23,912 nt of DNA from Acidobacteriota bacterium (GTDB taxonomy: Bacteria > Acidobacteriota > Blastocatellia > Pyrinomonadales > Pyrinomonadaceae), in assembly GCA_023391155.1 (NCBI GenBank), contig JAEWBM010000182.1, positions 1-23,912 of the forward strand, written 5' to 3'. The notes under the pieces are model-generated. The model was given only the letters and a program-made list of their open reading frames with translations, did no database searches and was not told where the DNA came from. Both the position numbers and the translations under genes were made by a program. Of this stretch, positions 1-7,523 are shown in pieces (the first letter of the stretch is position 1; every line of letters begins with the position of its first letter).

Positions 1-437
1 CGAAGATCCTCGCCGGCAATTTCCGCAGCATCGACCGCATCGCCGCCGCAAGCGTCGAGCAGCTCGATGATATTCCCGAGATCGGGCTGAGCGTCGCCGA
101 AAGCGTGCATTCCTGGTTCCGCGAACCGAACAATATCGACCTCATCGGACGCCTCAAGGCGGCCGGCGTCCAAACTGAGATGGATGCGTCGTCCACCGCT
201 GCCCTCGACGACCGGTTCGTCGGCAAGACCTTTGTCCTCACCGGCAAGCTCGAAAACTATACCCGCGACGAGGCGGCAAAACTCATCGAAGACCGCGGTG
301 GCCGCGTTTCATCGTCCGTCAGCAAAAAGACCGACTACGTCGTCGCAGGTACCGACGCCGGGTCGAAACTCACCAAAGCAGAAACGCTCGGCGTCACGGT
401 CCTAAATGAAGTTCAATTCGGGGAGATGCTTAAATGA
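1..437 (+). CDS. ligA: NAD-dependent DNA ligase, C-terminal part (partial)
   Basis: This is the 3' end of the NAD-dependent DNA ligase, which seals nicks during replication and repair. The frame is open from base 3 to the stop at 435-437, so the gene begins outside the window; the ATG at 105 is internal. The first ~40 codons (IDRIAAASVEQLDDIPEIG) match the last helix-hairpin-helix unit of LigA. The last ~75 residues form a BRCT domain, recognised by FVGKTFVLTGKL, the GGRV turn, KKTDYVVAG and AGSKLTKAETLGV. The HhH-then-BRCT order and the end just after BRCT are standard for bacterial LigA. Adenylation and OB domains are not visible here. The stop overlaps the ATG of a small downstream frame (ATGA at 434-437). 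Identification is very secure. Confidence 0.96.
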   Translation, partial: KILAGNFRSIDRIAAASVEQLDDIPEIGLSVAESVHSWFREPNNIDLIGRLKAAGVQTEMDASSTAALDDRFVGKTFVLTGKLENYTRDEAAKLIEDRGGRVSSSVSKKTDYVVAGTDAGSKLTKAETLGVTVLNEVQFGEMLK

Positions 438-620
438 CAAAGGAATATCGAGCCCTGATGGAGAAACTCACCATTGACGACCGTTTCTTGATAATGGACA
501 TATACTTCAGGCACGGCCAGGAAATTAATAATTGAAAATGCACCAAAGGACTTGGACGAGAATCAATTGAAGCGGTACGTTTATCAGCGAATGTACGATG
601 AACCTCCTCCGGCGGGATGA
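434..620 (+). pseudogene. small frameshifted ORF overlapping ligA stop
   Basis: A small frame starts at the ATG at 434, overlapping the ligA stop as ATGA, and runs 33 codons (MTKEYRALMEKLTIDDRF...) to a TGA at 533-535. From about 522 the frame one base further on reads KLIIENAPKDLDENQLK and continues to PPPAG and a TGA at 618-620. Removing one base near 521 would join the two into one charged, helical protein of ~61 residues. The abrupt end of the first part and the protein-like composition of the second suggest a broken gene, a sequencing error or a +1 frameshift. I do not recognise the family. No other gene was found in 438-665. Confidence 0.45.
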
Positions 621-665
621 TGGGAATAAAGATCTGATCCGGCAAAGGACCACCGTGTTCCGTAG

Positions 666-1517
666 TTAGAAATACTTCCCTGCTCTCTCCAGCTTATATT
701 CGCCTGAATCTTCGATAAACTGCTGCAGCAGCTTGGCGTGTCCCGAGCCGATCAAGACAAGGATCCGGTCCTCATTTGATTCTGTGATGCGCGTGATGTT
801 TGTAAAGATCTTGAGATTCCGTTTATACCAATCCCCTACCAGATCTGCACCGGGATAGTTTTCGCCCTTCCCGATACGCAACATCGTTAAGTAGGCCCGA
901 TGCCCTTCGTCGATCTTCCGCGGATCGTTTATCGCTCGATGAAACTCGGTGATATTTGCGTTCTTTACCAACTCATTTGCATCGCCAACCTGCTCTTTGG
1001 CGATCTCCATCGCCCGGTCAACGATATGCTGCTGATCGTTTTTGGCGGCGAATTCGAACACCCGTCCGATATCAAATGATCCGGCCGCATCAACCGGGTA
1101 CACTCTTAAATGGCCCACTTCCTTCGCCAGCCTGTACCCGATCTGATCTATCTCATTACGCGTCAACTGATACTCGCCGCGTAAATACCGGCTATACTCC
1201 TCATTCGTCTTAACACTCCCGTACGGCACCTCGACCGCGATCTTCGTGGGCTTGAATTTCTTGAGAAGTGCGACGAATTCCCGGATCTCTTTCTGCCGGT
1301 TTTCCGACAGCACATCGTCCCATTGAATGTTCATTACATCCTGGCCCGGGTTGTGGAAATGAGACGTGGCCAAAACCAATACGGCCGGCCTTTCAGAATT
1401 CGGCATCGTTTCAGCCTGTTGTGCCGGCGAGGCACTGCAAAACACTAACCCGAGAACTACTGCAATAAATCCTCTCAAACCGTCGTTATTTAAAAATGAC
1501 TGCCAATTCTGACTCAT
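666..1517 (-). CDS. exported DUF5694 family protein
   Basis: A 283-residue protein with a hydrophobic N-terminal segment (residues 15-30) and a likely signal-peptidase I site after SPA at ~32, so probably periplasmic. It matches my memory of the DUF5694 family: LATSHFHNPGQD (49-60), SENRQKEI followed by KFKPTKIAVEVP (88-98), YLRGEYQLTRNEIDQIGYRLAKE (111-133, conserved core) and a C-terminal LIGSGHAKLLQQF. The strand-histidine opening, the acidic AVEVP strand and the late GSGH motif resemble the TraB/PrgY/ChaN fold, some members of which are metalloproteases or haem-binding proteins; that link is inference. No function is established. A GAGAGG site lies about 10 nt before the ATG. The gene stands alone, divergent from glyA across a 214-bp gap. 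Confidence 0.85.
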   Translation of the reverse strand: MSQNWQSFLNNDGLRGFIAVVLGLVFCSASPAQQAETMPNSERPAVLVLATSHFHNPGQDVMNIQWDDVLSENRQKEIREFVALLKKFKPTKIAVEVPYGSVKTNEEYSRYLRGEYQLTRNEIDQIGYRLAKEVGHLRVYPVDAAGSFDIGRVFEFAAKNDQQHIVDRAMEIAKEQVGDANELVKNANITEFHRAINDPRKIDEGHRAYLTMLRIGKGENYPGADLVGDWYKRNLKIFTNITRITESNEDRILVLIGSGHAKLLQQFIEDSGEYKLERAGKYF

Positions 1518-1651
1518 CCTTGAAACCTCTCGATTAATGCACGGAAGCCGGGAGCTTAGATTAGAAGACGAAGTTGCACGCCGATTTGTTCAATAAATGG
1601 TGAAAAGTGCGGAAGTGCGTGTTGCGGCCCTGTCCTAACCGGCAAATTCAT

Positions 1652-1666
1652 CCAGCTTCACGCTGG
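1652..1666. other. short hairpin in glyA upstream region
   Basis: CCAGC-TTCAC-GCTGG forms a perfect 5-bp stem with a 5-nt loop in the 214-bp gap between the divergent DUF5694 gene and glyA. A -10-like TATACA (1694-1699) lies downstream but has no good -35 partner. No known riboswitch is recognisable in this gap. The hairpin could be a regulator site or chance. Confidence 0.2.
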
Positions 1667-1731
1667 GGCGGCTATTCCGTTTTGGTGAAAGATTATACAA
1701 TCGATGAAAATGAGATAAGGAGCCCTTCGTC

Positions 1732-3027
1732 ATGACAGATTTTTTCACATCGCATATTTCTGAAACCGACCCATTGATCGCAAATGCCATTGACGATGAG
1801 GTTCGCCGCCAGGCCGACGGGCTTGAGCTTATCGCGTCGGAGAACTTCGTTTCTGAGGCCGTGCTTCAGACAATGGGAACGGTCTTTACAAACAAATACG
1901 CGGAGGGCTACCCCGGCAAGCGTTATTATGGCGGCTGCGAATTTGCCGACGTCGTCGAACAGGCCGCCATCGACCGTGCAAAAGAGATCTTCGGGGCCGA
2001 GCACGCCAATGTTCAGCCGCACAGCGGCGCACAGGCGAACATGGCGGTGCTGCTCGCGTCGCTCGACCACGGCGACACCATCCTGGGAATGAACCTGTCG
2101 CACGGCGGTCACCTCACCCACGGCCATCCGCTCAATTTTTCCGGCATCAACTACAAGGTCGCCGACTACGGGGTCGATAAAGAGACCGAACAAATTGATT
2201 ACGACGCCCTGCAGCGTAATGCTGAGGAGAGCCGGCCAAAGCTGCTCATCTGCGGCGCCTCGGCATATCCCCGCACCATTGATTTCGCCCGCATCGGCGA
2301 GATCGCCCGCAGCGTGGGGGCGCGCGTCATGGCCGATATTGCCCATATCGCGGGACTCGTAGCCGCCGGGCTTCACCCCTCGCCGGTCCCGCACTGTGAG
2401 TACGTGACGACCACGACGCACAAGACGCTTCGAGGCCCCCGCGGCGGATTGATCTTGTGTAAAGAAGAATTTGCGAAGGACATCGACCGCAGCGTTTTCC
2501 CGGGCGTTCAGGGCGGGCCGCTCATACATATTATCGCGGCCAAGGCGGTTGCTTTTGGTGAGGCGCTTCGGCCCGATTTCAAAATCTATCAGCAGCAGAT
2601 CGTTGCGAATGCGAAGGCGCTGGCAGATAGCCTCTCGGCCACCGGGCTTCGGCTGGTCTCGGGCGGAACGGACAACCACCTGCTGCTCGTCGATGTCTAT
2701 ATGGACGGCAAGGGCATCACCGGCAAAGATGCCGAAAAAGCGCTCGAGGCCGTCAACATCACGGTCAACAAAAACACCATTCCCTTTGACACCCAAAAGC
2801 CGTTTACGGCATCCGGCATTCGTGTCGGCACTCCGGCACTCACCACTCGGGGAATGAAAGAGCCCGAGATGCAGGCCATCGGCAGAATGATCGCCGACGT
2901 TATTCACGAGCCGGAGTCGGAAGAGGTCCGCCGCCGCGTGCGCGGCGAGGTTGCCGAGCTGGCCGCCCGCTTCCCGATGTATTCCCGCCGCTATAAAGAG
3001 ACGTCCGGCGAGAACGCCGGCGCCTAA
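1732..3027 (+). CDS. glyA: serine hydroxymethyltransferase
   Basis: A PLP-dependent enzyme that interconverts serine plus tetrahydrofolate with glycine plus methylene-tetrahydrofolate, the main one-carbon source of the cell. The 431-residue product has the hallmark motifs: LELIASENFVS near residue 31, TNKYAEGYPGKRYYGGCE (53-70), HGGHLTHG (124-131), and TTTTHKTLRGPRGG with the PLP-binding lysine at K231. The length is slightly above the usual 415-420, the extra residues being a C-terminal tail. The start is supported by an AAGGAG Shine-Dalgarno site about 9 nt upstream. The gene is monocistronic and convergent with the unknown gene at 3084-3692, from which it is separated by a G+C-rich hairpin. 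A 404-codon antisense frame here is a shadow. Confidence 0.97.
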   Translation: MTDFFTSHISETDPLIANAIDDEVRRQADGLELIASENFVSEAVLQTMGTVFTNKYAEGYPGKRYYGGCEFADVVEQAAIDRAKEIFGAEHANVQPHSGAQANMAVLLASLDHGDTILGMNLSHGGHLTHGHPLNFSGINYKVADYGVDKETEQIDYDALQRNAEESRPKLLICGASAYPRTIDFARIGEIARSVGARVMADIAHIAGLVAAGLHPSPVPHCEYVTTTTHKTLRGPRGGLILCKEEFAKDIDRSVFPGVQGGPLIHIIAAKAVAFGEALRPDFKIYQQQIVANAKALADSLSATGLRLVSGGTDNHLLLVDVYMDGKGITGKDAEKALEAVNITVNKNTIPFDTQKPFTASGIRVGTPALTTRGMKEPEMQAIGRMIADVIHEPESEEVRRRVRGEVAELAARFPMYSRRYKETSGENAGA

Positions 3028-3035
3028 AATGCAGA

Positions 3036-3063
3036 ACGCCGGGGCCTGTGTCGGTCCCGGCGT
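3036..3063. terminator. hairpin between convergent genes
   Basis: ACGCCGGGGCC and GGTCCCGGCGT form an 11-bp stem with one G-U pair and the loop TGTGTC. It sits 8 nt after the glyA stop and 20 nt before the 3' end of the convergent gene at 3084. There is no T-run on the plus strand, so it may act as a bidirectional stem or an mRNA-end protector rather than a classical intrinsic terminator. The sequence AGAACGCCGGCGCC that ends glyA (3011-3024) is repeated with one change at 3033-3046 to make the left arm. Confidence 0.5.
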
Positions 3064-3083
3064 CCTAAATATTTGGCTTGATC

Positions 3084-3692
3084 CTATCCCTGCCGCATCT
3101 GCTCTTCGGCATCTAATTGCTCGAGGAAATCGCGTGCCTCTTCAGATTCGTATTCAAATGCCTGCTGCTCTATCGCGTTCGCCGCGATCTCGACATAGAG
3201 CGGATCGTCCATCAGCATTACCAGCGACCTGATCGGCAGCATCGAAAGCGTTTCATACGCGATCGCTCTGATCTGCGGAAGCTCGGCCTGCCGCACTATC
3301 TCGGCGATCTCGGCGGGAGAGTACCGTTCCGCAAGCACGTCCGCCAATGCGTCGAGCTTGTGATAATCGTGCAGCTTTATCGCACGCGTCGCTAGTTGGA
3401 TAAAAACCTCAGCAGAACCGCTTTGTGCCTCCAATATCTGGGCGCAGGTTTCCGCGAGCTGGCCCGCCTCGTCGCGTGCCGCCGCGGTCCTGCCCCTTCC
3501 ATGCTCATCCAGTGCCGACAGCAGCCGGCTCAATTCCCAATCGGAATGTGCGTCGTATCCGTAGATCTGAGGTTGAACATTTTGGGGCGAGCTGCCGGCC
3601 GTTTCGAGTATCCCGACCAGCATCTTTTGTGTCGTCGGCCGAAGTCCTTCCCAAACGCGAACGACACCGGCATCGAGATCTTTGATCATCAT
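3084..3692 (-). CDS. hypothetical helical protein, 202 aa
   Basis: I do not recognise this gene. The 202-residue product has no signal peptide or membrane segment and is predicted by eye to be almost wholly alpha-helical. Acidic and Ala/Leu-rich stretches such as EAGQLAETCAQILEAQ, IKLHDYHKLDALADVLAERY and NAIEQQAFEYESEEARDF resemble HEAT- or TPR-like helical pairs, but no repeat consensus is clear. It starts with two Met codons (ATGATG) and lacks a Shine-Dalgarno site. A TTGACA box lies about 36 nt upstream. It lies 103 nt downstream of the 108-residue unknown gene on the same strand. The coding nature is supported by length and ordinary amino-acid composition. Confidence 0.7.
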   Translation of the reverse strand: MMIKDLDAGVVRVWEGLRPTTQKMLVGILETAGSSPQNVQPQIYGYDAHSDWELSRLLSALDEHGRGRTAAARDEAGQLAETCAQILEAQSGSAEVFIQLATRAIKLHDYHKLDALADVLAERYSPAEIAEIVRQAELPQIRAIAYETLSMLPIRSLVMLMDDPLYVEIAANAIEQQAFEYESEEARDFLEQLDAEEQMRQG

Positions 3693-3704
3693 TTCAACAA
3701 TTCA

Positions 3705-3733
3705 AGTTTGCTATGCAAGGGCGAACTTGTCAA
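3705..3733 (-). promoter_or_regulatory. candidate promoter for the 202-aa gene
   Basis: On the minus strand a perfect TTGACA (3728-3733) is followed after 17 nt by CAAACT (3705-3710), which matches the TATAAT consensus at only 3 of 6 positions. Transcription would start only a few bases before the ATG at 3692, in line with the missing Shine-Dalgarno site. Confidence 0.35.
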
Positions 3734-3795
3734 GCATTTCATTTGATGGCGGGGAGCGGCGGATGGTTACCCGGCGAATGGCGTCGCCGCCCGGC

Positions 3796-4122
3796 TCAGC
3801 CGATGCGTTTGGCAGCCTCTTTCATCTGCTGCTCTTTGTCAGACAGTGAAGATTCGCGGTCTTCATCACTTGCCTCGTCGTCGATCACAGCCACCAGAGC
3901 AAAGGGCGATCCGCCCAATCGCCTCAGCTCCCACGACTCGCTCCCCGGCCGCGAACGCCTCGAAAACCAAAGGGCGTCGATCTCGGCCGAACGCACATCA
4001 CGCCCGGCAAATATCGCACCCAGCTCGCTTTCCGCGTCCTCACTAAGCAGTACGCGCCGCAGCTCCCAACCGTGCTTTGCATATTGGTCAAGAATGGCCT
4101 GTACTGCGGTCGCATCGATCAT
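3796..4122 (-). CDS. hypothetical protein, 108 aa
   Basis: I do not recognise this family. The product is a soluble 108-residue protein beginning MIDATAVQAILDQYAKHGWELRRVLL. The HGWELRRV segment recalls the motif of small DUF4177-type proteins, but the rest does not clearly follow. The middle (EIDALWFSRRSRPGSESWEL) and end (SLSDKEQQMKEAAKRIG, likely helix) are charged. Its ATG overlaps the stop of the upstream lipoprotein gene as ATGA (4119-4122), so the two are probably translationally coupled, which also supports the start chosen. Confidence 0.65.
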   Translation of the reverse strand: MIDATAVQAILDQYAKHGWELRRVLLSEDAESELGAIFAGRDVRSAEIDALWFSRRSRPGSESWELRRLGGSPFALVAVIDDEASDEDRESSLSDKEQQMKEAAKRIG

Positions 4123-4763
4123 TGTGCGTTCCGATTCAGCGGCGGGTTTACGGTTCTAGGCTTAACGGGTGTGGCGTTCGCGGGCGGCCGCGGGACCGGA
4201 TTAGCGGCATTCGCCGGCGGCGGCTTCATCATATTCGCATTCATCGCCGGCTTGATCTCGATCATATTGTTGCCCATCTTGTTTGCCGCCTCGCGTTCGA
4301 GCTGGGCCCGCCCCTTCCCGGGCGACTTGTAACTGCCGGCAAAAAGGTCGCCGAAGGCAAATTTCCATCCGCCGTCTTCATAGACCAGGGCCAGGTCTTC
4401 CCAGAGCTTGTCCTTTTCGTTCCAAACCTCTATTGCCGCCATATCATCCTTGATCCGTTCCTCGCGGATCTCCGGAAGCGATTCGGCGAATGTCGTCGCA
4501 GTAAAACCGTTCTCGTAGACCTTCTCCAGCGGCACCTTATTCTGCTGGGACGCGACCATCGCCAGGTCGTGGGTCTTCTTGCTCATCAGCGATTTGATCG
4601 CCTCGGTATCCTTTGCTTTTACTGCTGCGTAGAGAGCATGATATGCCGCCGTGGGCGACTCCGGTGCCGGGGAACCCGGTCCGTTGCCGCCGGCATCGCC
4701 GCACGCCGCAAAGGCCACTGCAAATACTGTGAGAGTTAATGTTAGTAGGACGATCTTTTGCAT
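4119..4763 (-). CDS. lipoprotein with NTF2-like region
   Basis: A 214-residue lipoprotein: MQKIVLLTLTLTVFAVAFAAC has a hydrophobic segment and a lipobox with C21 as the lipidated residue. After a Gly/Pro-rich spacer, residues ~36-145 (TAAYHALYAAVKAKDTEAIK..., ending EDGGWKFAFGDLF) look like the NTF2-like fold of DUF4878-type lipoproteins. The last ~60 residues are a low-complexity Asn/Pro/Ala tail (MKPPPANAANPVPRPPANA). A longer version from a GTG at 4787 is possible. I prefer the ATG at 4763 because a good promoter (TATAAT at 4800-4805) would place the mRNA start almost on top of the GTG. It heads a two-gene unit with the 108-residue protein. Function is unknown. Confidence 0.78.
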   Translation of the reverse strand: MQKIVLLTLTLTVFAVAFAACGDAGGNGPGSPAPESPTAAYHALYAAVKAKDTEAIKSLMSKKTHDLAMVASQQNKVPLEKVYENGFTATTFAESLPEIREERIKDDMAAIEVWNEKDKLWEDLALVYEDGGWKFAFGDLFAGSYKSPGKGRAQLEREAANKMGNNMIEIKPAMNANMMKPPPANAANPVPRPPANATPVKPRTVNPPLNRNAQ

Positions 4764-4799
4764 ATTATTTAAAAGGCTTAGCTGCACGCCGCAGTTTTA

Positions 4800-4828
4800 A
4801 TTATAGGTTCCCTCCCCGCCTTTGCAAA
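4800..4828 (-). promoter_or_regulatory. sigma70-like promoter for the lipoprotein operon
   Basis: On the minus strand TTTGCA (4823-4828), a 17-nt spacer and a perfect TATAAT (4800-4805) precede the lipoprotein ATG at 4763. The predicted mRNA start near 4793 leaves a leader of about 30 nt. Confidence 0.55.
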
Positions 4829-4830
4829 TT

Positions 4831-4858
4831 TTGTCTCGACGATGCGTTTCGCTATGAT
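4831..4858 (+). promoter_or_regulatory. promoter candidate for the dehydrogenase gene
   Basis: TTGTCT (4831-4836), a 16-nt spacer and TATGAT (4853-4858) lie directly before the ATG at 4870. The -10 box ends 11 nt before the start codon, which has no Shine-Dalgarno site, so a leaderless or near-leaderless mRNA is likely. The -35 box lies back-to-back with that of the opposite-strand promoter. Confidence 0.45.
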
Positions 4859-4869
4859 TACCGTACCCG

Positions 4870-5832
4870 ATGAAAGCTCTCCGGATCGCAAATGGCAGCC
4901 TCTCGCTTGGCGACGTCCCTCGACCCGCCGTTTCGGGCGAGGCTTTGGTTCGCGTGGTCCGTTCCGGCATCTGCAACACCGACCTTGAGATCGCCCGCGG
5001 TTATGCGGGATTTCAGGGCACGCTCGGCCACGAATTTGTCGGAGTCGTCGAATCGGCGCCGGACGCCCCCGAACTTATAGGCCGCCGGGTTGTTGGCGAG
5101 ATCAATGCGGGATGCGGCGAATGCGATCTCTGCCTAGCCGGCGACCCGCGACATTGCCCGGACAGAACGGTCCTCGGCATCAAGGGGCGGGATGGTGCAC
5201 ACGCCGAGTTCCTTACCCTCCCCTCACGCAATCTGTTGCCGGTCCCGGACAGCGTCTCAAATGATGCCGCCGCGTTTGTAGAACCGCTCGCAGCCGCGTG
5301 GGGCGTTACGGAGCGCGTACCCATATCGGCCGGCACTCGCGTTGCCGTTATCGGCGATGGAAAGCTTGGCCTGCTTTCGGCAATGGCACTTTCGCTCGCG
5401 GCCCCGGGCCTGACACTTGTCGGCAAGCACGCGTCAAAGATGGCCCTCGTTTCCGAATACGACATCGCGACGGTGAATACGGCGGAAATAGCCGGCATGG
5501 AGAACGAATTTGATGTCGTGGTCGAGGCCAGCGGATCCGAATCCGGCTTTGCCTCGGCTCTCGATCTCGTCCGCCCTAAAGGAACTATCGTCCTTAAGTC
5601 TACTTTTCAGGGAACACCGGCCTGGGAAGCCTGGCGCGTTGTCGTCGATGAGATCTCCGTTGTCGGCTCTCGCTGCGGCCGTTTCGCCCCGGCCCTCGAG
5701 CTGCTGGAGTCGGGCAAGATCAGCGTCAACGGCCTTATTTCCGACACGCTGCCGCTAGCCGACGGGCTGCGTGCCATGGAACTTTCTGCCCGTCCGGGCG
5801 TGTTAAAGATACTCCTGACAATGGAGGTGTGA
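4870..5832 (+). CDS. zinc-dependent alcohol dehydrogenase-like (MDR)
   Basis: A medium-chain dehydrogenase/reductase of 320 residues that should oxidise an alcohol or polyol with NAD(P). The zinc-site pattern is intact: C35 in SGICNTDLE, H54-E55 in GHEFVG and E138 in FVEPL for the catalytic zinc, and C82, C85, C88 and C96 (GCGECDLCLAGDPRHC) for the structural zinc. The Rossmann motif VAVIGDGKLGLL (158-169) binds the dinucleotide. It is shorter than typical alcohol or threonine dehydrogenases (~340-350). The substrate cannot be read from the sequence. The start has no Shine-Dalgarno site but has a close -10 box. It is followed by the protease gene with its own promoter. Confidence 0.88.
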   Translation: MKALRIANGSLSLGDVPRPAVSGEALVRVVRSGICNTDLEIARGYAGFQGTLGHEFVGVVESAPDAPELIGRRVVGEINAGCGECDLCLAGDPRHCPDRTVLGIKGRDGAHAEFLTLPSRNLLPVPDSVSNDAAAFVEPLAAAWGVTERVPISAGTRVAVIGDGKLGLLSAMALSLAAPGLTLVGKHASKMALVSEYDIATVNTAEIAGMENEFDVVVEASGSESGFASALDLVRPKGTIVLKSTFQGTPAWEAWRVVVDEISVVGSRCGRFAPALELLESGKISVNGLISDTLPLADGLRAMELSARPGVLKILLTMEV

Positions 5833-5859
5833 ATCTTTTCTTCGGAATCATGCGAATTT

Positions 5860-5868
5860 TGTTATAAT
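5860..5868 (+). promoter_or_regulatory. extended -10 promoter before the HtrA-like gene
   Basis: TGTTATAAT is a perfect extended -10 element (TGnTATAAT). No strong -35 box is seen at the expected spacing, which is usual for this class. The mRNA start near 5875 would give a ~32-nt leader carrying the GAGGAG ribosome site at 5891-5896. Confidence 0.6.
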
Positions 5869-5906
5869 CGCAAACACCCCCAAAACCTGCGAGGAGACGC
5901 ACATTT

Positions 5907-7433
5907 ATGAAGTTTGATCAGAAGGTCACCCCTCAACGCTCGCTATTTTTCGGAATATTCAGTTTTCTCCTCGTTGCGCTTATGGGGCCCGCGGCCGCGG
6001 CACAATCGCCCGCTGCGCCGGTGCCCGGCACTCCGTCAGCCGCGGCTTTGTCCGATGCGTTTGCCGTTGCGGCCAAGCGGGTGGAGCCCGCCGTTGTCAG
6101 CATCGATGCCAAGGCTCGCGTCTCGGAAGAGACCGCCCGGCGTGAACTCCCGTCCGATCCCGACGACATTCTCGAATTTTTCCGCCGCCAGATGCCCCGC
6201 GACCGTCCGACCTCAGCGGTCGGCAGCGGTTTCATCGTCGACCCGGCCGGTTACATCGTGACCAACGCCCACGTCGTGGAAGAGGCGGCGAGGATCACGG
6301 TCCGGCTCGATTCCGGCGACGAATATCTTGCAAGCCTCGTGGGCATGGACGCAGAGACCGATATAGCCGTGCTCAAGATCGACGCCGGCCGCGCATTGCC
6401 CACCGTCACTTTCGGCGATTCCGGCGCGGTCAAAGTGGGCGAATGGGTGCTCGCCATCGGCTCGCCCTTCGGGCTCAACCGCACGGTCACGGCCGGCATC
6501 ATTTCACAGGTCGAGCGCGAAACGCCCCGCGGCTCCGCCTTTCAACGATTTCTACAAACCGATGCCGCGATCAACCGCGGCAATTCAGGCGGCCCGCTCG
6601 TCAATCTTCGGGGCGAGGTGATCGGTGTTAATTCACAGATCGCCACCTCCACCGGCGATTACAACGGTATCGGATTTGCCCTGCCCGCTGCCGAAACCGA
6701 GAACGTCTATCGCCAGCTTCGCGAGAACGGCCGGGTTCGAAGGGGTTACCTGGGGGTCTATCTTGATACGGTAAAGGCCGAGTTTGCACAGGTTTACGGG
6801 ATGGGCGACGAACGCGGAGCGATCATCACGGAGGTTCGCATCGACGACGGCCCGGCGGCGACCGCGGGGCTGAAGGAGGGGGACATCGTCGTTCAGTTTG
6901 ACGGCAGGCCCGTCGCGGATGCTCAGGACCTGATCCAAAAAGTCGCCGGGGCCTCCCCCGACCGTTCGGTCGATGTCGTCTATTTACGCGAGGTGGGCTC
7001 GCGGCTGGAACGCGGCACGGTCTCGCTCAGATTGGGTGAAAGGCCGCTTCGCGGTGCAAATGCCCAGCCCGATCCGCCACGCCGATTGCCGATCAAAGAG
7101 AACAGCGCGGACAAGCCCTTCGGCCTGACCGTCAGTGACGTCACCCCCGATCTGGTGCGCTCGCTTCGGCTCGAGGCCGCCAAGGGCGCGGTCGTTAAGG
7201 TCATCGACCCCGAAAGCTTTATCGCTGATGTAAAGGTCTCGGCCGGTAACGACGGGCTCGGCGAGGGAGACATCATTCAACGTTTTAACCGCGTGGATGT
7301 CGCCAACGCGAAGGAATTTGCCGCGATGGCCGCCCGGCTTAAAAAGGGCGACCCCGTAGTGCTTCACGTCCTTTCGCCGATCGGCGGATCGCAGGCCGCG
7401 GCCCGCAAGATAGTTCAATTCACCGTTCGATAG
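5907..7433 (+). CDS. Do/HtrA-type periplasmic serine protease
   Basis: A 508-residue trypsin-like protease/chaperone of the DegP/DegQ/HtrA family that degrades or refolds damaged envelope proteins. Residues 1-32 are a signal peptide (hydrophobic 12-30, AAA-QS cleavage). The catalytic triad is H122 (VTNAHVV), D152 (ETDIAVLKID) and S227 (GNSGGPLVN). The first PDZ domain follows at ~275-375 (GYLGVYLD... GLKEGDIVVQFDGRPV). A second, more divergent one lies at ~395-505 (FGLTVSDVTPDL... GLGEGDIIQRFNRVDV). Two PDZ domains and this length match the DegP/DegQ group. Which orthologue it is cannot be fixed from one window. The ATG has GAGGAG about 10 nt upstream, and transcription ends at a strong terminator at 7461. 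Confidence 0.95.
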   Translation: MKFDQKVTPQRSLFFGIFSFLLVALMGPAAAAQSPAAPVPGTPSAAALSDAFAVAAKRVEPAVVSIDAKARVSEETARRELPSDPDDILEFFRRQMPRDRPTSAVGSGFIVDPAGYIVTNAHVVEEAARITVRLDSGDEYLASLVGMDAETDIAVLKIDAGRALPTVTFGDSGAVKVGEWVLAIGSPFGLNRTVTAGIISQVERETPRGSAFQRFLQTDAAINRGNSGGPLVNLRGEVIGVNSQIATSTGDYNGIGFALPAAETENVYRQLRENGRVRRGYLGVYLDTVKAEFAQVYGMGDERGAIITEVRIDDGPAATAGLKEGDIVVQFDGRPVADAQDLIQKVAGASPDRSVDVVYLREVGSRLERGTVSLRLGERPLRGANAQPDPPRRLPIKENSADKPFGLTVSDVTPDLVRSLRLEAAKGAVVKVIDPESFIADVKVSAGNDGLGEGDIIQRFNRVDVANAKEFAAMAARLKKGDPVVLHVLSPIGGSQAAARKIVQFTVR

Positions 7434-7460
7434 AGCTCTTTGCCGGCTCTTTTGCTCTTA

Positions 7461-7503
7461 AGTTCCAAGCCGCAGCCGTGCGGTTTGGAACTTTTTCTTT
7501 TTT
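7461..7503 (+). terminator. strong intrinsic terminator after the protease gene
   Basis: AGTTCCAAGCCGCA and TGCGGTTTGGAACT form a 14-bp stem with one G-U pair and a GCCG loop, followed by a T-rich tract (7492-7503). This is a textbook rho-independent terminator, 27 nt after the protease stop and only 20 nt before the next start codon. Confidence 0.92.
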
Positions 7504-7523
7504 CCTAGTAACCTTACTTCTAT

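Noticed and set aside
430..645. 71-codon minus-strand frame after ligA
   Set aside because: The opposite strand gives two protein-like halves of one small gene; this frame shows no signal of coding and starts without a ribosome site.
1518..1731. Possible riboswitch before glyA
   Set aside because: Glycine or folate-linked riboswitches were considered, but no conserved core or multi-stem layout is visible; only a 5-bp hairpin was found.
1693..2907. 404-codon open frame on the minus strand
   Set aside because: It lies fully antisense to glyA, has no recognisable domain, and is explained by the codon bias of a G+C-rich gene.
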